NCBI RefSeq assembly: GCF_900141635.1
Contig: NZ_FSRH01000016.1
Coordinates: 1-64,000, forward strand
DNA length: 64,000 bases
From: Peptoclostridium litorale DSM 5388
Lineage (GTDB): Bacteria; Bacillota; Clostridia; Peptostreptococcales; Peptostreptococcaceae
Reading direction: 5' to 3'
The first letter of the stretch is position 1. Each line of letters opens with the position of its first letter. Shown here piece by piece: positions 52,824 to 62,476 of this stretch. Under the pieces are notes generated by a model, which saw nothing but the letters and a program-made list of their open reading frames with translations, was not told the DNA's origin and did not search any database. The position numbers and the translations under genes were made by a program.

Positions 52824-53710
52824 TGGCACTCCCCTCCGTTTTTGCACTCGTTTGCGATGTCCAGTATGTATCTGCCGTAATCCGTCTTTAAAAGAGGTTT
52901 GGCAAGCTCTTCAAGCCTTTTCCCATCTATATAACCCATCCTGAAAGCTATCTCCTCTATGCACGCTATATAAAATCCCTGCCTTTTTTGTATGGCTTCG
53001 ATGAAATTGCTGGCGTCAAGCAGTGTCGTATGGGTCCCAGTGTCAAGCCACGCCATTCCACGCCCGAAAAGCTCAACGCTGAGCTGCCCCCTTCTCAGGT
53101 ACTCCTCATTCACGGATGTTATCTCAAGCTCTCCCCTGGCAGAAGGCTTAATGTTTTTGGCTATTTGCACAACCTGCTCGTCGTAAAAATAAAGCCCCGG
53201 AATTGCATAATTCGACTTCGGAACCTGCGGCTTTTCTTCAAGCGATGTAACCCTGCCCGATTCGTCAAATCCAACCACCCCGAACTCTTCAGGATGCTTT
53301 ACATAATAGCCGAATATCACTGCCCCTTCTTCAGTTGATGCAGCCCTTTTGAGAATCTGGGTAAAGCCCTGCCCGTGGAATATGTTGTCTCCAAGCACAA
53401 GTGCGACCTTGTCCCCACCTATGAAATCCTCTCCTATTATGAAAGCCTCCGCAAGCCCCCTTGGCTCCTTTTGAACCCTGTAGCTTATGGATATTCCTAT
53501 ATCGCTTCCGTCGCCCAGCAGTTCCTCGTAGTGAGGGATGTCCCTCTCAGTCGATATTATGAGTATGTCCCTTATCCCTGCCAGCATGAGCACTGAGAGC
53601 GGATAGTATATCATGGGCTTGTCGTAAACCGGAAGAAGCTGCTTGGAAATCGATTTTGTTATGGGGTAGAGCCTGGTTCCCTTCCCACCCGCAAGAATTA
53701 TCCCTTTCAT
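52802..53710 (-). CDS. rmlA: glucose-1-phosphate thymidylyltransferase
   Basis: 302 residues from the ATG at 53710, eight bases after [43 protein letters not shown] is the canonical N-terminus; [20 protein letters not shown] follows. Makes dTDP-glucose from dTTP and glucose 1-phosphate. First of the four rml genes. Confidence 0.97.
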   Translation of the reverse strand: MKGIILAGGKGTRLYPITKSISKQLLPVYDKPMIYYPLSVLMLAGIRDILIISTERDIPHYEELLGDGSDIGISISYRVQKEPRGLAEAFIIGEDFIGGDKVALVLGDNIFHGQGFTQILKRAASTEEGAVIFGYYVKHPEEFGVVGFDESGRVTSLEEKPQVPKSNYAIPGLYFYDEQVVQIAKNIKPSARGELEITSVNEEYLRRGQLSVELFGRGMAWLDTGTHTTLLDASNFIEAIQKRQGFYIACIEEIAFRMGYIDGKRLEELAKPLLKTDYGRYILDIANECKNGGECHCQSLDL

Positions 53711-53724
53711 AGACATCTTCCTTT

Positions 53725-54924
53725 CTATTTTTTCCCCTTTATATTTCTGTAAAAATACTCGTATCCTTCAATAAGTGCCTTGCTGGTATGCTCCCAGCCA
53801 AGCTCGTTTACGACCCTTTGATACCCGAGCTCTCCCATTCGAATTCTTCTGTCTTCATCGTCAATCAGCTCGACTATCTTGAGCGCCATGTCTTTCGAAT
53901 CGTTTGGCTTTGCGTAGAGCGAAGCCCCTCCCGCAGAATGTCTCCCTTCTGTTAGATCAAACTGGACTATGGGCTTTTTTAGGGCCATGTATTCAAGCAC
54001 CTTGTTCATTGTCGATTTGTCATTCATGTCATTGTATTCATCCGGATTTACGCATATGTCCGCGGTGTTGAGATATTCGAGAAGCACCTGGTCGCTCACC
54101 CTTCCGGTAAATTCAATCATGTCGTCAAGCCCCATGTTTGCTGTCCTTTTTCTGACCTCCCCCAGGTATGGTCCTCCCCCCACTATTCCAAAGAATATGT
54201 CGTCCCGCTTCATATGGTTTTTTATGTGGTGCGCTGCATCCAGAAGGTAGTCCATGCCCTCCTGTTGGCCTATCACGCCAACGTAGCCAACCATATAGCG
54301 CCTTCCTCTTTTTATCTCATGCTTTGGAGGCATTATCCTTAGCCTTTCGAGTCTCGGCCCGCTTCTTAGGACAAAAACCCTCTCCGGGCTCATGCCCCCT
54401 CTTTCTATGGCTATTTTCTTGTATGACTCGTTTGTGACAAAAGCCATGCAGGCGTTTTTGTATGTCAGCCTTTCAAGCATTATCTGCGACTGGTAGAGCA
54501 TTCCCCTCTTTTTGAATTTTGCATAAAACAGCTCCGGGCAGATGTCATGGTGGTCGAATATGTAATGCACTCCCCTGCTTTTGAATTTTCTTGCCACAAG
54601 AAATATGTTGTCGGGCGGGTTGCATCCGTGAATAACGTCAAATCCAACCTCCTCATACACCTTCTGCGCAAGCCTTGTCTCTTCCCTCAGAGCTGCCGAA
54701 TATTCCCTGACATAGCCCCCAAATCCGTTGCCCTCCTTCGGAAGGTCGTGCCTGTATATGTGAACCCCTTCCAAAAGCTCATATTCACTTATATAGCCCT
54801 TCCCCTTGGGACATATCACCGATACGGTATATCCGTTTTTCACAAGGGTCGTGGCCTCCTGCCAGACCCTCGTGTCAAAAGGGACAGGCAGGTTTTCCAC
54901 TATTATGAGAACTTTTCTGTCCAT
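53725..54924 (-). CDS. family 4 glycosyltransferase
   Basis: 399 residues, GT-B fold. N-terminal [32 protein letters not shown], then a Rossmann C-domain with [20 protein letters not shown] and [31 protein letters not shown] (the nucleotide-sugar E motif). Probably transfers a sugar to the lipid-linked precursor. AAGGTGAT precedes the ATG; four bases after the dehydrogenase stop. Confidence 0.92.
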   Translation of the reverse strand: MDRKVLIIVENLPVPFDTRVWQEATTLVKNGYTVSVICPKGKGYISEYELLEGVHIYRHDLPKEGNGFGGYVREYSAALREETRLAQKVYEEVGFDVIHGCNPPDNIFLVARKFKSRGVHYIFDHHDICPELFYAKFKKRGMLYQSQIMLERLTYKNACMAFVTNESYKKIAIERGGMSPERVFVLRSGPRLERLRIMPPKHEIKRGRRYMVGYVGVIGQQEGMDYLLDAAHHIKNHMKRDDIFFGIVGGGPYLGEVRKRTANMGLDDMIEFTGRVSDQVLLEYLNTADICVNPDEYNDMNDKSTMNKVLEYMALKKPIVQFDLTEGRHSAGGASLYAKPNDSKDMALKIVELIDDEDRRIRMGELGYQRVVNELGWEHTSKALIEGYEYFYRNIKGKK

Positions 54925-54928
54925 ATCA

Positions 54929-56281
54929 TCACCTTGCCCCTGCTTTCGAAAGCCCCTCTATGGCATTTATGTTGCTCCAGCTTATGCCCTCGTAGCTTCC
55001 GTCATATTCAATGCCATTCCACATTCTCACAAGGTCTATTATTACCCTGCCTGTGTATTTCTCCGGGATATCCTCGAATTCGACCGCCCTGTGACCGACC
55101 ACTATTACATCGCTCGCCTTTACGACCTCGTCCAGATCGCTGGATATGAAATGTTGAAGATGAGGAATCTTGCTCTCTATATATTCCTTGTTGGTGCCTG
55201 TTATTTCAGACAGCTTTACATTCTTGTCGTATATGTTTATGTTGAAGCCCTTTCCAAGCAGCCTTTCCACAACGTCTACCATGGGGCTGTTTCTAAGGTC
55301 ATCAGTTCCGGGCTTGAAGCTTAGCCCCAAAAACCCTATGTTTCTCTTTCCCTTTTCAATTACTATTTCAACAAGCCTGTCCTTTTGGTGCTCATTGCTG
55401 TCTATAATATGCTCTATCACAGGGATTTTAACGTAATTGTCCCTCGCAAGAGTCATAAGGGCCTTCGTATCCTTAGGAAGGCAAGAGCCTCCGTATGCAA
55501 ATCCAGGCTTGAAATAATAGGGCGATATGTTAAGCTGGGTGTCCTTGCAGAATATGTCCATGACCTTGTGGCTGTCAATGTTTTGGGATTTGCATATGTT
55601 GCCCACTTCATTGGCGAACACTATCTTTAGAGCATGGTATGTGTTGTTTACGTATTTCATTATCTCCGCAACCCTTATGTCTGTTTCGACAAATTCACTT
55701 GAGATATTGCTGTACAGGTTTTCCATGGCATCTATGGCCCTTTTGTCGTCCGACCCCAGAAGTGTTATAGGGGGATTGAAATAATCTTTAACGGCGCTTC
55801 CCTCTCTCAAAAATTCAGGATTTGAAACAAGCGCAAACGACTCATTCCTCTTCTTGCCTGAAAATTCCTCTATCACCGCTCCGACCTTTTCATTCGTTCC
55901 CGGAAGCACTGTGCTCCTTATGGCTATTACATGGAACTCCTCCTTTTCCCTGAGCGCCTCTCCGATTTCCTCGGCCACCTTGAATATGTAATCCAGATTC
56001 AAGTGCCCTTCTCTGGTGCTTGGAGTTCCCACAGATATTATGGAAATGTCGGTATTTAAAACCGCATATGTTGCATCGAGAGTGGCCTCTAAAAGCCCAT
56101 TTTCATGTCCCTTCATTATAAGAACATCTATATCCTTTTCTATTATTGTAGGTTTTCCCGAATTGATCTGATTCACTTTGCTCTCGCTAACGTCAACACC
56201 TATTACCCTATGCCCTTTTTCCGCAAGGCATCCGGCGCTAACACATCCCACATATCCAAGACCAAATATGCTCACCCTCAT
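54929..56281 (-). CDS. GDP-mannose 6-dehydrogenase (AlgD-like nucleotide-sugar dehydrogenase)
   Basis: 450 residues. NAD loop MRVSIFGLGYVGCVSAGCLAEKGH, GTPSTREGHLNLDYI, and active-site PGFAYGGSCLPKDTKAL with catalytic Cys. GGSCLPKD and the STREGHLNLDYI segment are closer to AlgD-type GDP-mannose than to UDP-glucose dehydrogenases (usually GGSCFPKD). The product would be GDP-mannuronate, using GDP-mannose from manC at 10.6 kb. A UDP-sugar substrate remains possible. GGGGG precedes the ATG. Confidence 0.85.
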   Translation of the reverse strand: MRVSIFGLGYVGCVSAGCLAEKGHRVIGVDVSESKVNQINSGKPTIIEKDIDVLIMKGHENGLLEATLDATYAVLNTDISIISVGTPSTREGHLNLDYIFKVAEEIGEALREKEEFHVIAIRSTVLPGTNEKVGAVIEEFSGKKRNESFALVSNPEFLREGSAVKDYFNPPITLLGSDDKRAIDAMENLYSNISSEFVETDIRVAEIMKYVNNTYHALKIVFANEVGNICKSQNIDSHKVMDIFCKDTQLNISPYYFKPGFAYGGSCLPKDTKALMTLARDNYVKIPVIEHIIDSNEHQKDRLVEIVIEKGKRNIGFLGLSFKPGTDDLRNSPMVDVVERLLGKGFNINIYDKNVKLSEITGTNKEYIESKIPHLQHFISSDLDEVVKASDVIVVGHRAVEFEDIPEKYTGRVIIDLVRMWNGIEYDGSYEGISWSNINAIEGLSKAGAR

Positions 56282-56496
56282 AATAATCCCCCTTTTCTAT
56301 ACAAAACATTCCTCTTGCAATCAAGTGTCTGTCATGGTTTGTTTTCCATTACTGATTTTCACTGTATTTTTGAACGCTTTTCAAACACAAATCTTTTTTA
56401 ATATTTTATTTAAATATACCCTACGTCAATAGTTCCTATTCAGCACAGGCAACATATAAGCAATAATCCCCAAATCGCAGTTAATACTATTTTTAC

Positions 56497-57423
56497 CTAC
56501 TTATTTTTTCTTTCATATATTCCACTTCCTACCCTTACATCGTCATAGTATATGCAGCTTTCCCCAACAGCCAAATCAACCGGATTTGTCCAGCTTGTAT
56601 AGTTGTACCTGTACGAGCCTATCTTCAGGTAACTTCCTGAATTGTTATAAGCAGTCTCTCCATACATCTTGTAATCCTCTCCATTGAACGGCAAAAGCGG
56701 CTGGCCGTCGACCCAGGCTTCCACATATCCGTCACCTTCGACAGAGTGCTTTATATGCCAAACTATCTCGTGCCATTTTCCTCTTTCGGGAAATATCCCG
56801 GTCTTGAAGTCTATCACGTCCATATATGTGGCCGAAAATTCAAGCTCATCCGTAAAAGGCTCCAGTCCAAGAGCAAGTGCAAAGCTTCCGTCAACCCAGT
56901 CGTCCCAGGTTTCTCCCGCTTCAAAGTCCGGCTTGCTGTGCCACTGGCCTATTATTTCAGATGCAGAGTTGTGCCTTTTATCCGGGTCTATCATGAATTT
57001 CCATGAATACCAGTAGTCCTTGCCGAGTTTTTCGTAATTATCCACCCTAAGCTCTGACCTTGGCCTTATGAAAGGGTTTTCTCCCCTCCATGTGTATGCC
57101 ATGAATACATTGTTTTCATAGTCCAAAGGGTCCTGCCTTATAGATCCCCCCTGGGCGTTCCTTTTTTCGAGGTGGTCCCACTTTGAAAGATCCCCTTCAA
57201 AGTCGTCATAAAAGACGTCTGCTTTAACTATATAGTCTTGAATGTTTTGTATCGAATAGTCATTTTCGATTTCGATTGAATCTTCAGTGTCACAGCTGAC
57301 GACTGCCGGCGTATCCGTATATGCAAATCCTCCGCTCCTATCGGACGGATGGACCGTCATATTTTGGATAGCAAAGATAATCATTAAAATGCAAGGCGTA
57401 ATCATTTTTCTGTGTCCCCCCAT
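56497..57423 (-). CDS. secreted polysaccharide lyase-like protein, one domain
   Basis: 308 residues from the ATG at 57423, eight bases after GAGGGG. A hydrophobic segment (ITPCILMIIFAIQNMTV) after a basic start looks like a signal peptide or anchor. The ~90-305 region (FYDDFEGDLSKWD..., RPRSELRVDN, SASEIIGQWHSKPD, GYVEAWVDGQPLLPF, YYDDVRVG) fits the heparin-lyase-like concanavalin fold of Polysacc_lyase (PF14099, PL20-like). It should cleave a uronic-acid polymer. Strongly similar to the third domain of the next protein. Confidence 0.85.
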   Translation of the reverse strand: MGGHRKMITPCILMIIFAIQNMTVHPSDRSGGFAYTDTPAVVSCDTEDSIEIENDYSIQNIQDYIVKADVFYDDFEGDLSKWDHLEKRNAQGGSIRQDPLDYENNVFMAYTWRGENPFIRPRSELRVDNYEKLGKDYWYSWKFMIDPDKRHNSASEIIGQWHSKPDFEAGETWDDWVDGSFALALGLEPFTDELEFSATYMDVIDFKTGIFPERGKWHEIVWHIKHSVEGDGYVEAWVDGQPLLPFNGEDYKMYGETAYNNSGSYLKIGSYRYNYTSWTNPVDLAVGESCIYYDDVRVGSGIYERKNK

Positions 57424-57618
57424 ATATACGACCCCTCTCATGCGCACTCGTGAAAATCAAATTCATATGCGTACACATCCACGACTGGAATACTATTAAA
57501 CAATATTACTCTGTTTTATTATTAATACCCCTTAATCCCGTCTAAAAATAAATATGATAAGCTAAAAAATGAAAACTGCACACGGCTTAACTAGACTCAG
57601 TCTATTAAAGTCCAAAAA

Positions 57619-57658
57619 CAAAAAGGCAAGTGGCGCTTAAGCGCCACTTGCCTTTTTG
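57619..57658 (-). terminator. perfect 40-nt palindromic terminator
   Basis: CAAAAAGGCAAGTGGCGCTT is followed directly by its exact complement (20-bp arms, no spacer), giving a strong GC-rich stem with AAAAA/TTTTT ends in both directions. It lies 28 bp after the stop of the large lyase gene. A small palindrome TAGACTCAGTCTA lies at 57593-57605. Confidence 0.9.
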
Positions 57659-57686
57659 TTTTATATTAAAGAGGATTTACTAGATA

Positions 57687-59966
57687 TTAAAAGTCAACAT
57701 CTTCCATGTTTGTAGAAACCTTCACATCGTCATAGTATACACAGCTTTCTCCAGTTGCATACGTTCCCGGATTTGTCCAGCTAGTGTAGTTATATCTGTA
57801 AGAACCTACCTTCAGATAGCTTCCTGCTTTGTTGTATGAAGTCTTTCCGTATATCTTCCCTTCTGGGAAAAGAGGTTTTCCGTCCATCCAGGCTTCAACA
57901 TATCCATTGCTTGAAGTCGAATGTTTTATTTTCCATGTCATTGTATGCCATTTGCCTTTTTCAGGGTATATTCCAGTTCTCTTCATTATTATACCCATAG
58001 GAGTAGATGCGAAATCAAGCTCTCCGTTTGGCCTTATCTCAAGCGCCAGTGCAAAGCTTCCATCAACCCAGTTGCTCCACGTTTCGCCTGCTGCATAGTC
58101 AGGCTGAGTGTGCCACTGGCCTATTATCTCGGATGCAGAGTCATGGCTGTAGTTCTCGTCTATCATGAACTTCCAAGAATACCAGTATTCCCTGTCAAGG
58201 TCTTCACCTATGTTGACTCTAAGCTCGGCTCTAGGCCTTGTGTTCTTGTCGTATCCCTGCCATGTGTAAGCCTTGAATACGTCATTTCCAGAATTCTTAG
58301 GATCTTTGACTATCTCTCCGACCTGGCCGTTGTAGTCCTCAAGAGCGTCCCACTGGTTGAAGCTTCCTGATTCAAAGTCATCATAGAACGTATCAGGAGT
58401 AGACTGAGGCTGATCCGGCTCTGTTGGAGGGCTTACAGGCTCTTCAGGTGTTGTTGGCTCTTCAGGTGTTGTTGGCTCCTCAGGAGTCCCTGGATCTACT
58501 GGCGGAGTTATCGGCTCTTCAGGTGTTGTCGGCTCCTCTGGAGTTCCTGGATCCCCGCTGCTTGCTATTACATTTATGTCCAGCTCGTCAAAATATACAA
58601 GGCTCTTTCCTACTGCTCCATCTTCACGAACTACACCAAGCTCAATGCTGTTTCCGTTATTGTCCACAGCTGTAGGCCCGTATATCTTTCCGTCGGTAAC
58701 TTCTCTTCCGTCAGCCCAGGCTCTTACATACCCGTCTTTTGACCAGTTGACTTCAAGCTGAATGTCAACCCATTCTCCCTTAGGTATGCTTACAGCTTTT
58801 GAATCTGTATATCTTCCCGTTTCATTGTTATATAGGAATACAATTATCTTTCCGTCATGGTAGTCTATTCCCACAGGAGGCGCTTCAGAACCTGAATTCG
58901 CAGGGAACACTCCTATGGTCTCCCAGCCAGAAGTGTTTGAATGACTTGGGTCAGCCATGAATTTCCACTTGTATACAACCGTATCTCCATATGACTCACC
59001 ATTGTCATATATCATTCTCGCATAAGAGGCGTTGTCAAGCTCGAATCTCACTGCTTTATTTGAACTGTCCTGCTCATCTGCTACAACTTCAACGCTTCCG
59101 TTTCCACTTTCAACGCTCCAGTTTTTAATGTCTCCGTAAGCTTTTCCGCTTGTGAATACAGTAGAGCTTTCCTCTTCAACCGGAGGCTCTGTTACTACTG
59201 GTGGCTCTACCGGTGGTTCTGTTACTACCGGTGGTTCTGTTACTACCGGTGGTTCTGTTACTACCGGCGGCTCTACCGAAGAGTCTGCCTCTATTTGTAC
59301 GTCGTCAAAATACACAAGGCTGCTTCCATAGCTTGAACTCTCCCTTACCACTCCAAGCTCAAGGTAGTTTCCGTCTTCATTTACAGCCGTAGGTCCGTAC
59401 ATTTTCCCATCTGTAGCGTCCTGACCGTCTATGCTCGCCTTCAAATATCCGTCTTCAGACCAGTTTATTTCAAGGTCAAGGTCTATCCATTCTCCCTTTG
59501 ACACGCTTACAGGGTTTGAATCTATATATTTTCGAGTATTGCTGTCATATATGTATGCTATGACCTTTCCATCATGGTAGTCCACTCCCACAGTCGGTAT
59601 GCTCGAACCTGAATTTGCGGGGAACACCCCAAGAGTCTCCCAGCTTGAGTCATTTGAATGACTTGGATCTATCATGAATTTCCAGCTGTATTTTACCGTC
59701 TTTGAATATGAAGCACAGTCATAGTACATTGCTCTTGCTGAAGTAGCTCCTTTTCTTGGAAGTTTAATTTTCAAAGCCTTGTTTGTCGAATCCGTAGGGT
59801 CTTGTGCAATACTCACATTCCTGCTTTCTACCTCCCAATTTGACAAAGTTGATCCAAAATCGTCGCTAAAATAGTCGACGCCGGAACCAGCTGCAAATAT
59901 AGAACCCGGTATTGCCATTATGAACGACAACACTAAACATGTTAGCTTCTTCCTATTTTTAATCAA
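57687..59966 (-). CDS. secreted three-domain polysaccharide lyase-like protein
   Basis: 759 residues from a TTG at 59966, six bases after GAGGTG. Signal peptide (KKLTCLVLSFIMAIPGSIFA, cleavage after ~25). Domains 1 (~31-225) and 2 (~269-468) are close copies of each other (YSWKFMIDPSHSND..., VDYHDGK, YGPTAV, ELGVVRE, LVYFDD). Domain 3 (~526-750) closely matches the protein at 56497-57423. Linkers are (TEPPVV)n and (TPEEP)n repeats. Domain 3 keeps the lyase-like pattern RPRAELR..SEIIGQWH..; domains 1 and 2 may bind the polymer. No sortase or S-layer signal, so probably released. Confidence 0.85.
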   Translation of the reverse strand: MIKNRKKLTCLVLSFIMAIPGSIFAAGSGVDYFSDDFGSTLSNWEVESRNVSIAQDPTDSTNKALKIKLPRKGATSARAMYYDCASYSKTVKYSWKFMIDPSHSNDSSWETLGVFPANSGSSIPTVGVDYHDGKVIAYIYDSNTRKYIDSNPVSVSKGEWIDLDLEINWSEDGYLKASIDGQDATDGKMYGPTAVNEDGNYLELGVVRESSSYGSSLVYFDDVQIEADSSVEPPVVTEPPVVTEPPVVTEPPVEPPVVTEPPVEEESSTVFTSGKAYGDIKNWSVESGNGSVEVVADEQDSSNKAVRFELDNASYARMIYDNGESYGDTVVYKWKFMADPSHSNTSGWETIGVFPANSGSEAPPVGIDYHDGKIIVFLYNNETGRYTDSKAVSIPKGEWVDIQLEVNWSKDGYVRAWADGREVTDGKIYGPTAVDNNGNSIELGVVREDGAVGKSLVYFDELDINVIASSGDPGTPEEPTTPEEPITPPVDPGTPEEPTTPEEPTTPEEPVSPPTEPDQPQSTPDTFYDDFESGSFNQWDALEDYNGQVGEIVKDPKNSGNDVFKAYTWQGYDKNTRPRAELRVNIGEDLDREYWYSWKFMIDENYSHDSASEIIGQWHTQPDYAAGETWSNWVDGSFALALEIRPNGELDFASTPMGIIMKRTGIYPEKGKWHTMTWKIKHSTSSNGYVEAWMDGKPLFPEGKIYGKTSYNKAGSYLKVGSYRYNYTSWTNPGTYATGESCVYYDDVKVSTNMEDVDF
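58434..58555. repeat. tandem repeats encoding the TPEEP linker
   Basis: Degenerate 18-21-bp units (GGCTCTTCAGGTGTTGTT and variants) repeat about five times in the coding sequence between lyase domains 2 and 3. Slippage could change the linker length. Confidence 0.8.
59181..59276. repeat. tandem 18-bp repeats encoding the TEPPVV linker
   Basis: GGTTCTGTTACTACCGGT-type units, three nearly identical in a row plus flanking variants, lie between lyase domains 1 and 2. The near identity of units at the DNA level suggests recent expansion. Confidence 0.85.
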
Positions 59967-60470
59967 GATATCCACCTCTTCTTATACTTTTTGCGGGAGA
60001 TTTTATAAATCCCCTTAGTGGAAATCTAAATTAATATTTTAGAGATGTATTGTAAATAGGCACAAAATCATAAAGACAGGACTTGATATTTGCATTCAAA
60101 TGTAAAATACATTTACAGCGCATACAAAATACAAGTGTATGGAATTTTGCAATATTGTCCATGCATCAATAGTTTGAATGCACGCTTAAAAAACCTGTTA
60201 AATAAGCCCATGGCTTTCCCCAGATTTCGGATGACATTGCAAAGCTGCATAAACTGCAGGCCGAAATTATAATATGTACCGATGCCCTTAATATTGGGCA
60301 TCCACTCTAAAAATATGTAATTTTAATTTTCCATTAAGTAGAATTTGACTTTTTATTGAATTCCCGTTGTCTATAGTATAAGTTCACCTCGGCAAATATC
60401 ATATCCATCAAAAGTCCCATTTTAGCATTTTGTATAATTATATTTAATATTTCTTATGATATTGGGTACT
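59967..60470 (-). promoter_or_regulatory. 500-bp intergenic region with inverted repeats upstream of the lyase gene
   Basis: No credible gene; a 62-codon minus-strand frame (60301-60113) lacks a binding site. On the minus strand the leader contains GATGCCC-TTAATATT-GGGCATC (60281-60302), CTGCA-TAAAC-TGCAG (60245-60259) and an imperfect palindrome near 60204-60216. The GC content rises in this 100-bp part, so a folded leader RNA is possible. TATACT/TATAGA boxes near 60375-60385 may be a promoter. Confidence 0.35.
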
Positions 60471-62459
60471 CTAATTTCCCGCTCCAATATCTATATGCGT
60501 GCTTATGATTTGATTTCCATAAGCTTTGCCTTTACACCTTATAGCAGTGGTCTTGACCTTTTCCATATAGTGCTTTGACTCCCACTCCTCCTGCAAATGC
60601 ACCTGAATGTCACAATCCGACTCAAGTTCCATAACTGCATTTGCATTTTCGCCAATTAAAAGCTGTACGACATTTTGTGATTTTTTGACTGCCTTTACGC
60701 CGCTTGAAAGCATGAATGTGATAATCCACTCTCCTTCACCGCCGTATATCCTGTCTGTGATGCTTATTCTAGAAGGCTTTATATAGTGTATGTCCCTTTG
60801 GTGTATAAGTGGTGCATAGCCGTCATGCCTTGCGGATACAAAGTCTTCACTTTCCGAAAGCTCATGCTCCAGCAGCTGTGCATTTGCCCTTTCCCCCCAA
60901 ATAAATTCTCCCTTCATGTCCGACTGGTCCTTTCCACTCAGTTCTGCCGTACTGTGGTTTATTGTCTTTCTAAAATAGTCCCTCCACTCCCTTTTAGTGT
61001 GGTATACGTAAGTTCCCGGGTCTATAATCACATCCCTGCCACCAAGCCTCAAAGTGATCGAAAGGGCATCCGCATGTCCATGTGCAGCTATGGCCCCATA
61101 TCCCAGCTCACCGTGATCAAAAGTCAGAAGGACTTCTCCCGCTTCACACTCACCCCTTATCACTGTGTATCCGCCCATTTCATATATTGTCGATTTTTGC
61201 ACGGGCAGCTTTTCAATGCCCCTGCAAATTTGATTCTGCTCAAAAATCCACTTTATATTCGGCTGGAGCTTTTCCATTTGGGAATACCCCTTTCCAAGGA
61301 GTATCGAACAGCCTTGAAGCACGTATTCATAATGGTTGAACGTACTACCTGAATAAAGGTCGAGAAGCCTTCCTTCGTCCGAATCCCCTATTTCAACCAC
61401 ATTCCCCCCGCTGTCCATTAAATCCCTCAAAAAGAGGCACATTTTGTCCAAAATCTCATCGACATGCCTGGGATACTTTATTGAATTTTTTTTAAGCAGC
61501 GCGATGCACAGCATATACGACTCTATCACAAAGCTGTGGTAGTGCACCGCCTGCTCTTTGTCCACTCCGTCATAGTGCACCTGCCTTTTTATTTCCCCAG
61601 CAAGTACTTCTATGGACTCATCCATCCATTTTTTTATTCCAAAAACTACCGCGCAGATGCACACAATGCTCATTTCAACTATTAGATGGTTGTTTGCAGA
61701 AGAATATCTTGACCTGTGGTCCATCACATATTCAACCTGATTGAGGAGAGCGCATTTCAAGTCCTTCAAAAGCTTGTCGTCGGAATGTCCAAATGATGCA
61801 TGTAAAAATGCATATGTCCACATCCACGAATAAGCCCTTATAGCCATTTCCATGGGACTCGTCCAGCTTATGCCCTTCATGAACGGATTTTTACTGGTCC
61901 AATCGTAAAAATTCCCCTTCAAAACCTCCAAATACTTTGATTTTCCGCTCAAATAAAATGCCTTTGCAAGTACCGCCATTTCGAAATGCCTGCCCAGCTC
62001 CCAGTTGACCCTTGCATCCCCTATGTCGTCCCTTTGCCTGAAATCCAGTTTTGGAGAGAATTCAAGCGGCCACCTCATCCCTTTTGAAAAGGCGCTCATC
62101 CAGTCTATGCCGTCTTCAAACTTCACCGGTTTCCCAAATATAATTACTTTTCCTTCACATATCATATCTGCATATTCAAAATCATTTTCCTCAATGCCTC
62201 TTTTAAAATATTCCCCGCCCCTCCAAAGGTCTACATAAAAGGCCTCCGGTATGAATCTCCGGTCGGAAAGGGCCATGCTATCGTCTCCGAGAAGGTCCGC
62301 CTGAGTTATAATATAATCTTTTTTTTCATATTTTTTGAGCCTTGTAATTTCATCCTTCTTCTGGCCTATCCTCCAGACCACCTCAGCCGGACTCATCGCC
62401 TTAAGCCTTTCATAGTACCATCCTATCCTAGACACCTTTTCACGCCCTTTCAGCCACAT
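60471..62459 (-). CDS. heparinase II/III family protein
   Basis: 662 residues. N-terminal all-alpha toroid (~1-380; YYERLKAMSPAEVVWRIGQKKDEI, RWPLEFSPKLDFRQ, SANNHLIVEMS) and a heparinase II/III beta-sandwich domain (~410-640; AHGHADALSITLRLGGRDVIIDPGTYVYH, NHSTAELSGKDQS). Such proteins in exopolysaccharide clusters act as lyases on uronate polymers. No signal peptide is seen. No good binding site precedes the ATG at 62459; a GTG at 62435 is an alternative. 17 bp after a glycosyltransferase gene. Confidence 0.88.
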   Translation of the reverse strand: MWLKGREKVSRIGWYYERLKAMSPAEVVWRIGQKKDEITRLKKYEKKDYIITQADLLGDDSMALSDRRFIPEAFYVDLWRGGEYFKRGIEENDFEYADMICEGKVIIFGKPVKFEDGIDWMSAFSKGMRWPLEFSPKLDFRQRDDIGDARVNWELGRHFEMAVLAKAFYLSGKSKYLEVLKGNFYDWTSKNPFMKGISWTSPMEMAIRAYSWMWTYAFLHASFGHSDDKLLKDLKCALLNQVEYVMDHRSRYSSANNHLIVEMSIVCICAVVFGIKKWMDESIEVLAGEIKRQVHYDGVDKEQAVHYHSFVIESYMLCIALLKKNSIKYPRHVDEILDKMCLFLRDLMDSGGNVVEIGDSDEGRLLDLYSGSTFNHYEYVLQGCSILLGKGYSQMEKLQPNIKWIFEQNQICRGIEKLPVQKSTIYEMGGYTVIRGECEAGEVLLTFDHGELGYGAIAAHGHADALSITLRLGGRDVIIDPGTYVYHTKREWRDYFRKTINHSTAELSGKDQSDMKGEFIWGERANAQLLEHELSESEDFVSARHDGYAPLIHQRDIHYIKPSRISITDRIYGGEGEWIITFMLSSGVKAVKKSQNVVQLLIGENANAVMELESDCDIQVHLQEEWESKHYMEKVKTTAIRCKGKAYGNQIISTHIDIGAGN

Positions 62460-62476
62460 GTTTGGAAATGAAGTGC

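Noticed and set aside
58434-59276. CRISPR-like arrays from the regularly repeated 18-bp units
   Set aside because: The units are contiguous, in frame and encode proline-rich linkers; there are no spacers.
60113-60301. 62-codon minus-strand frame in the intergenic region before the lyase gene
   Set aside because: No binding site and overlap with several inverted repeats; no family resemblance.
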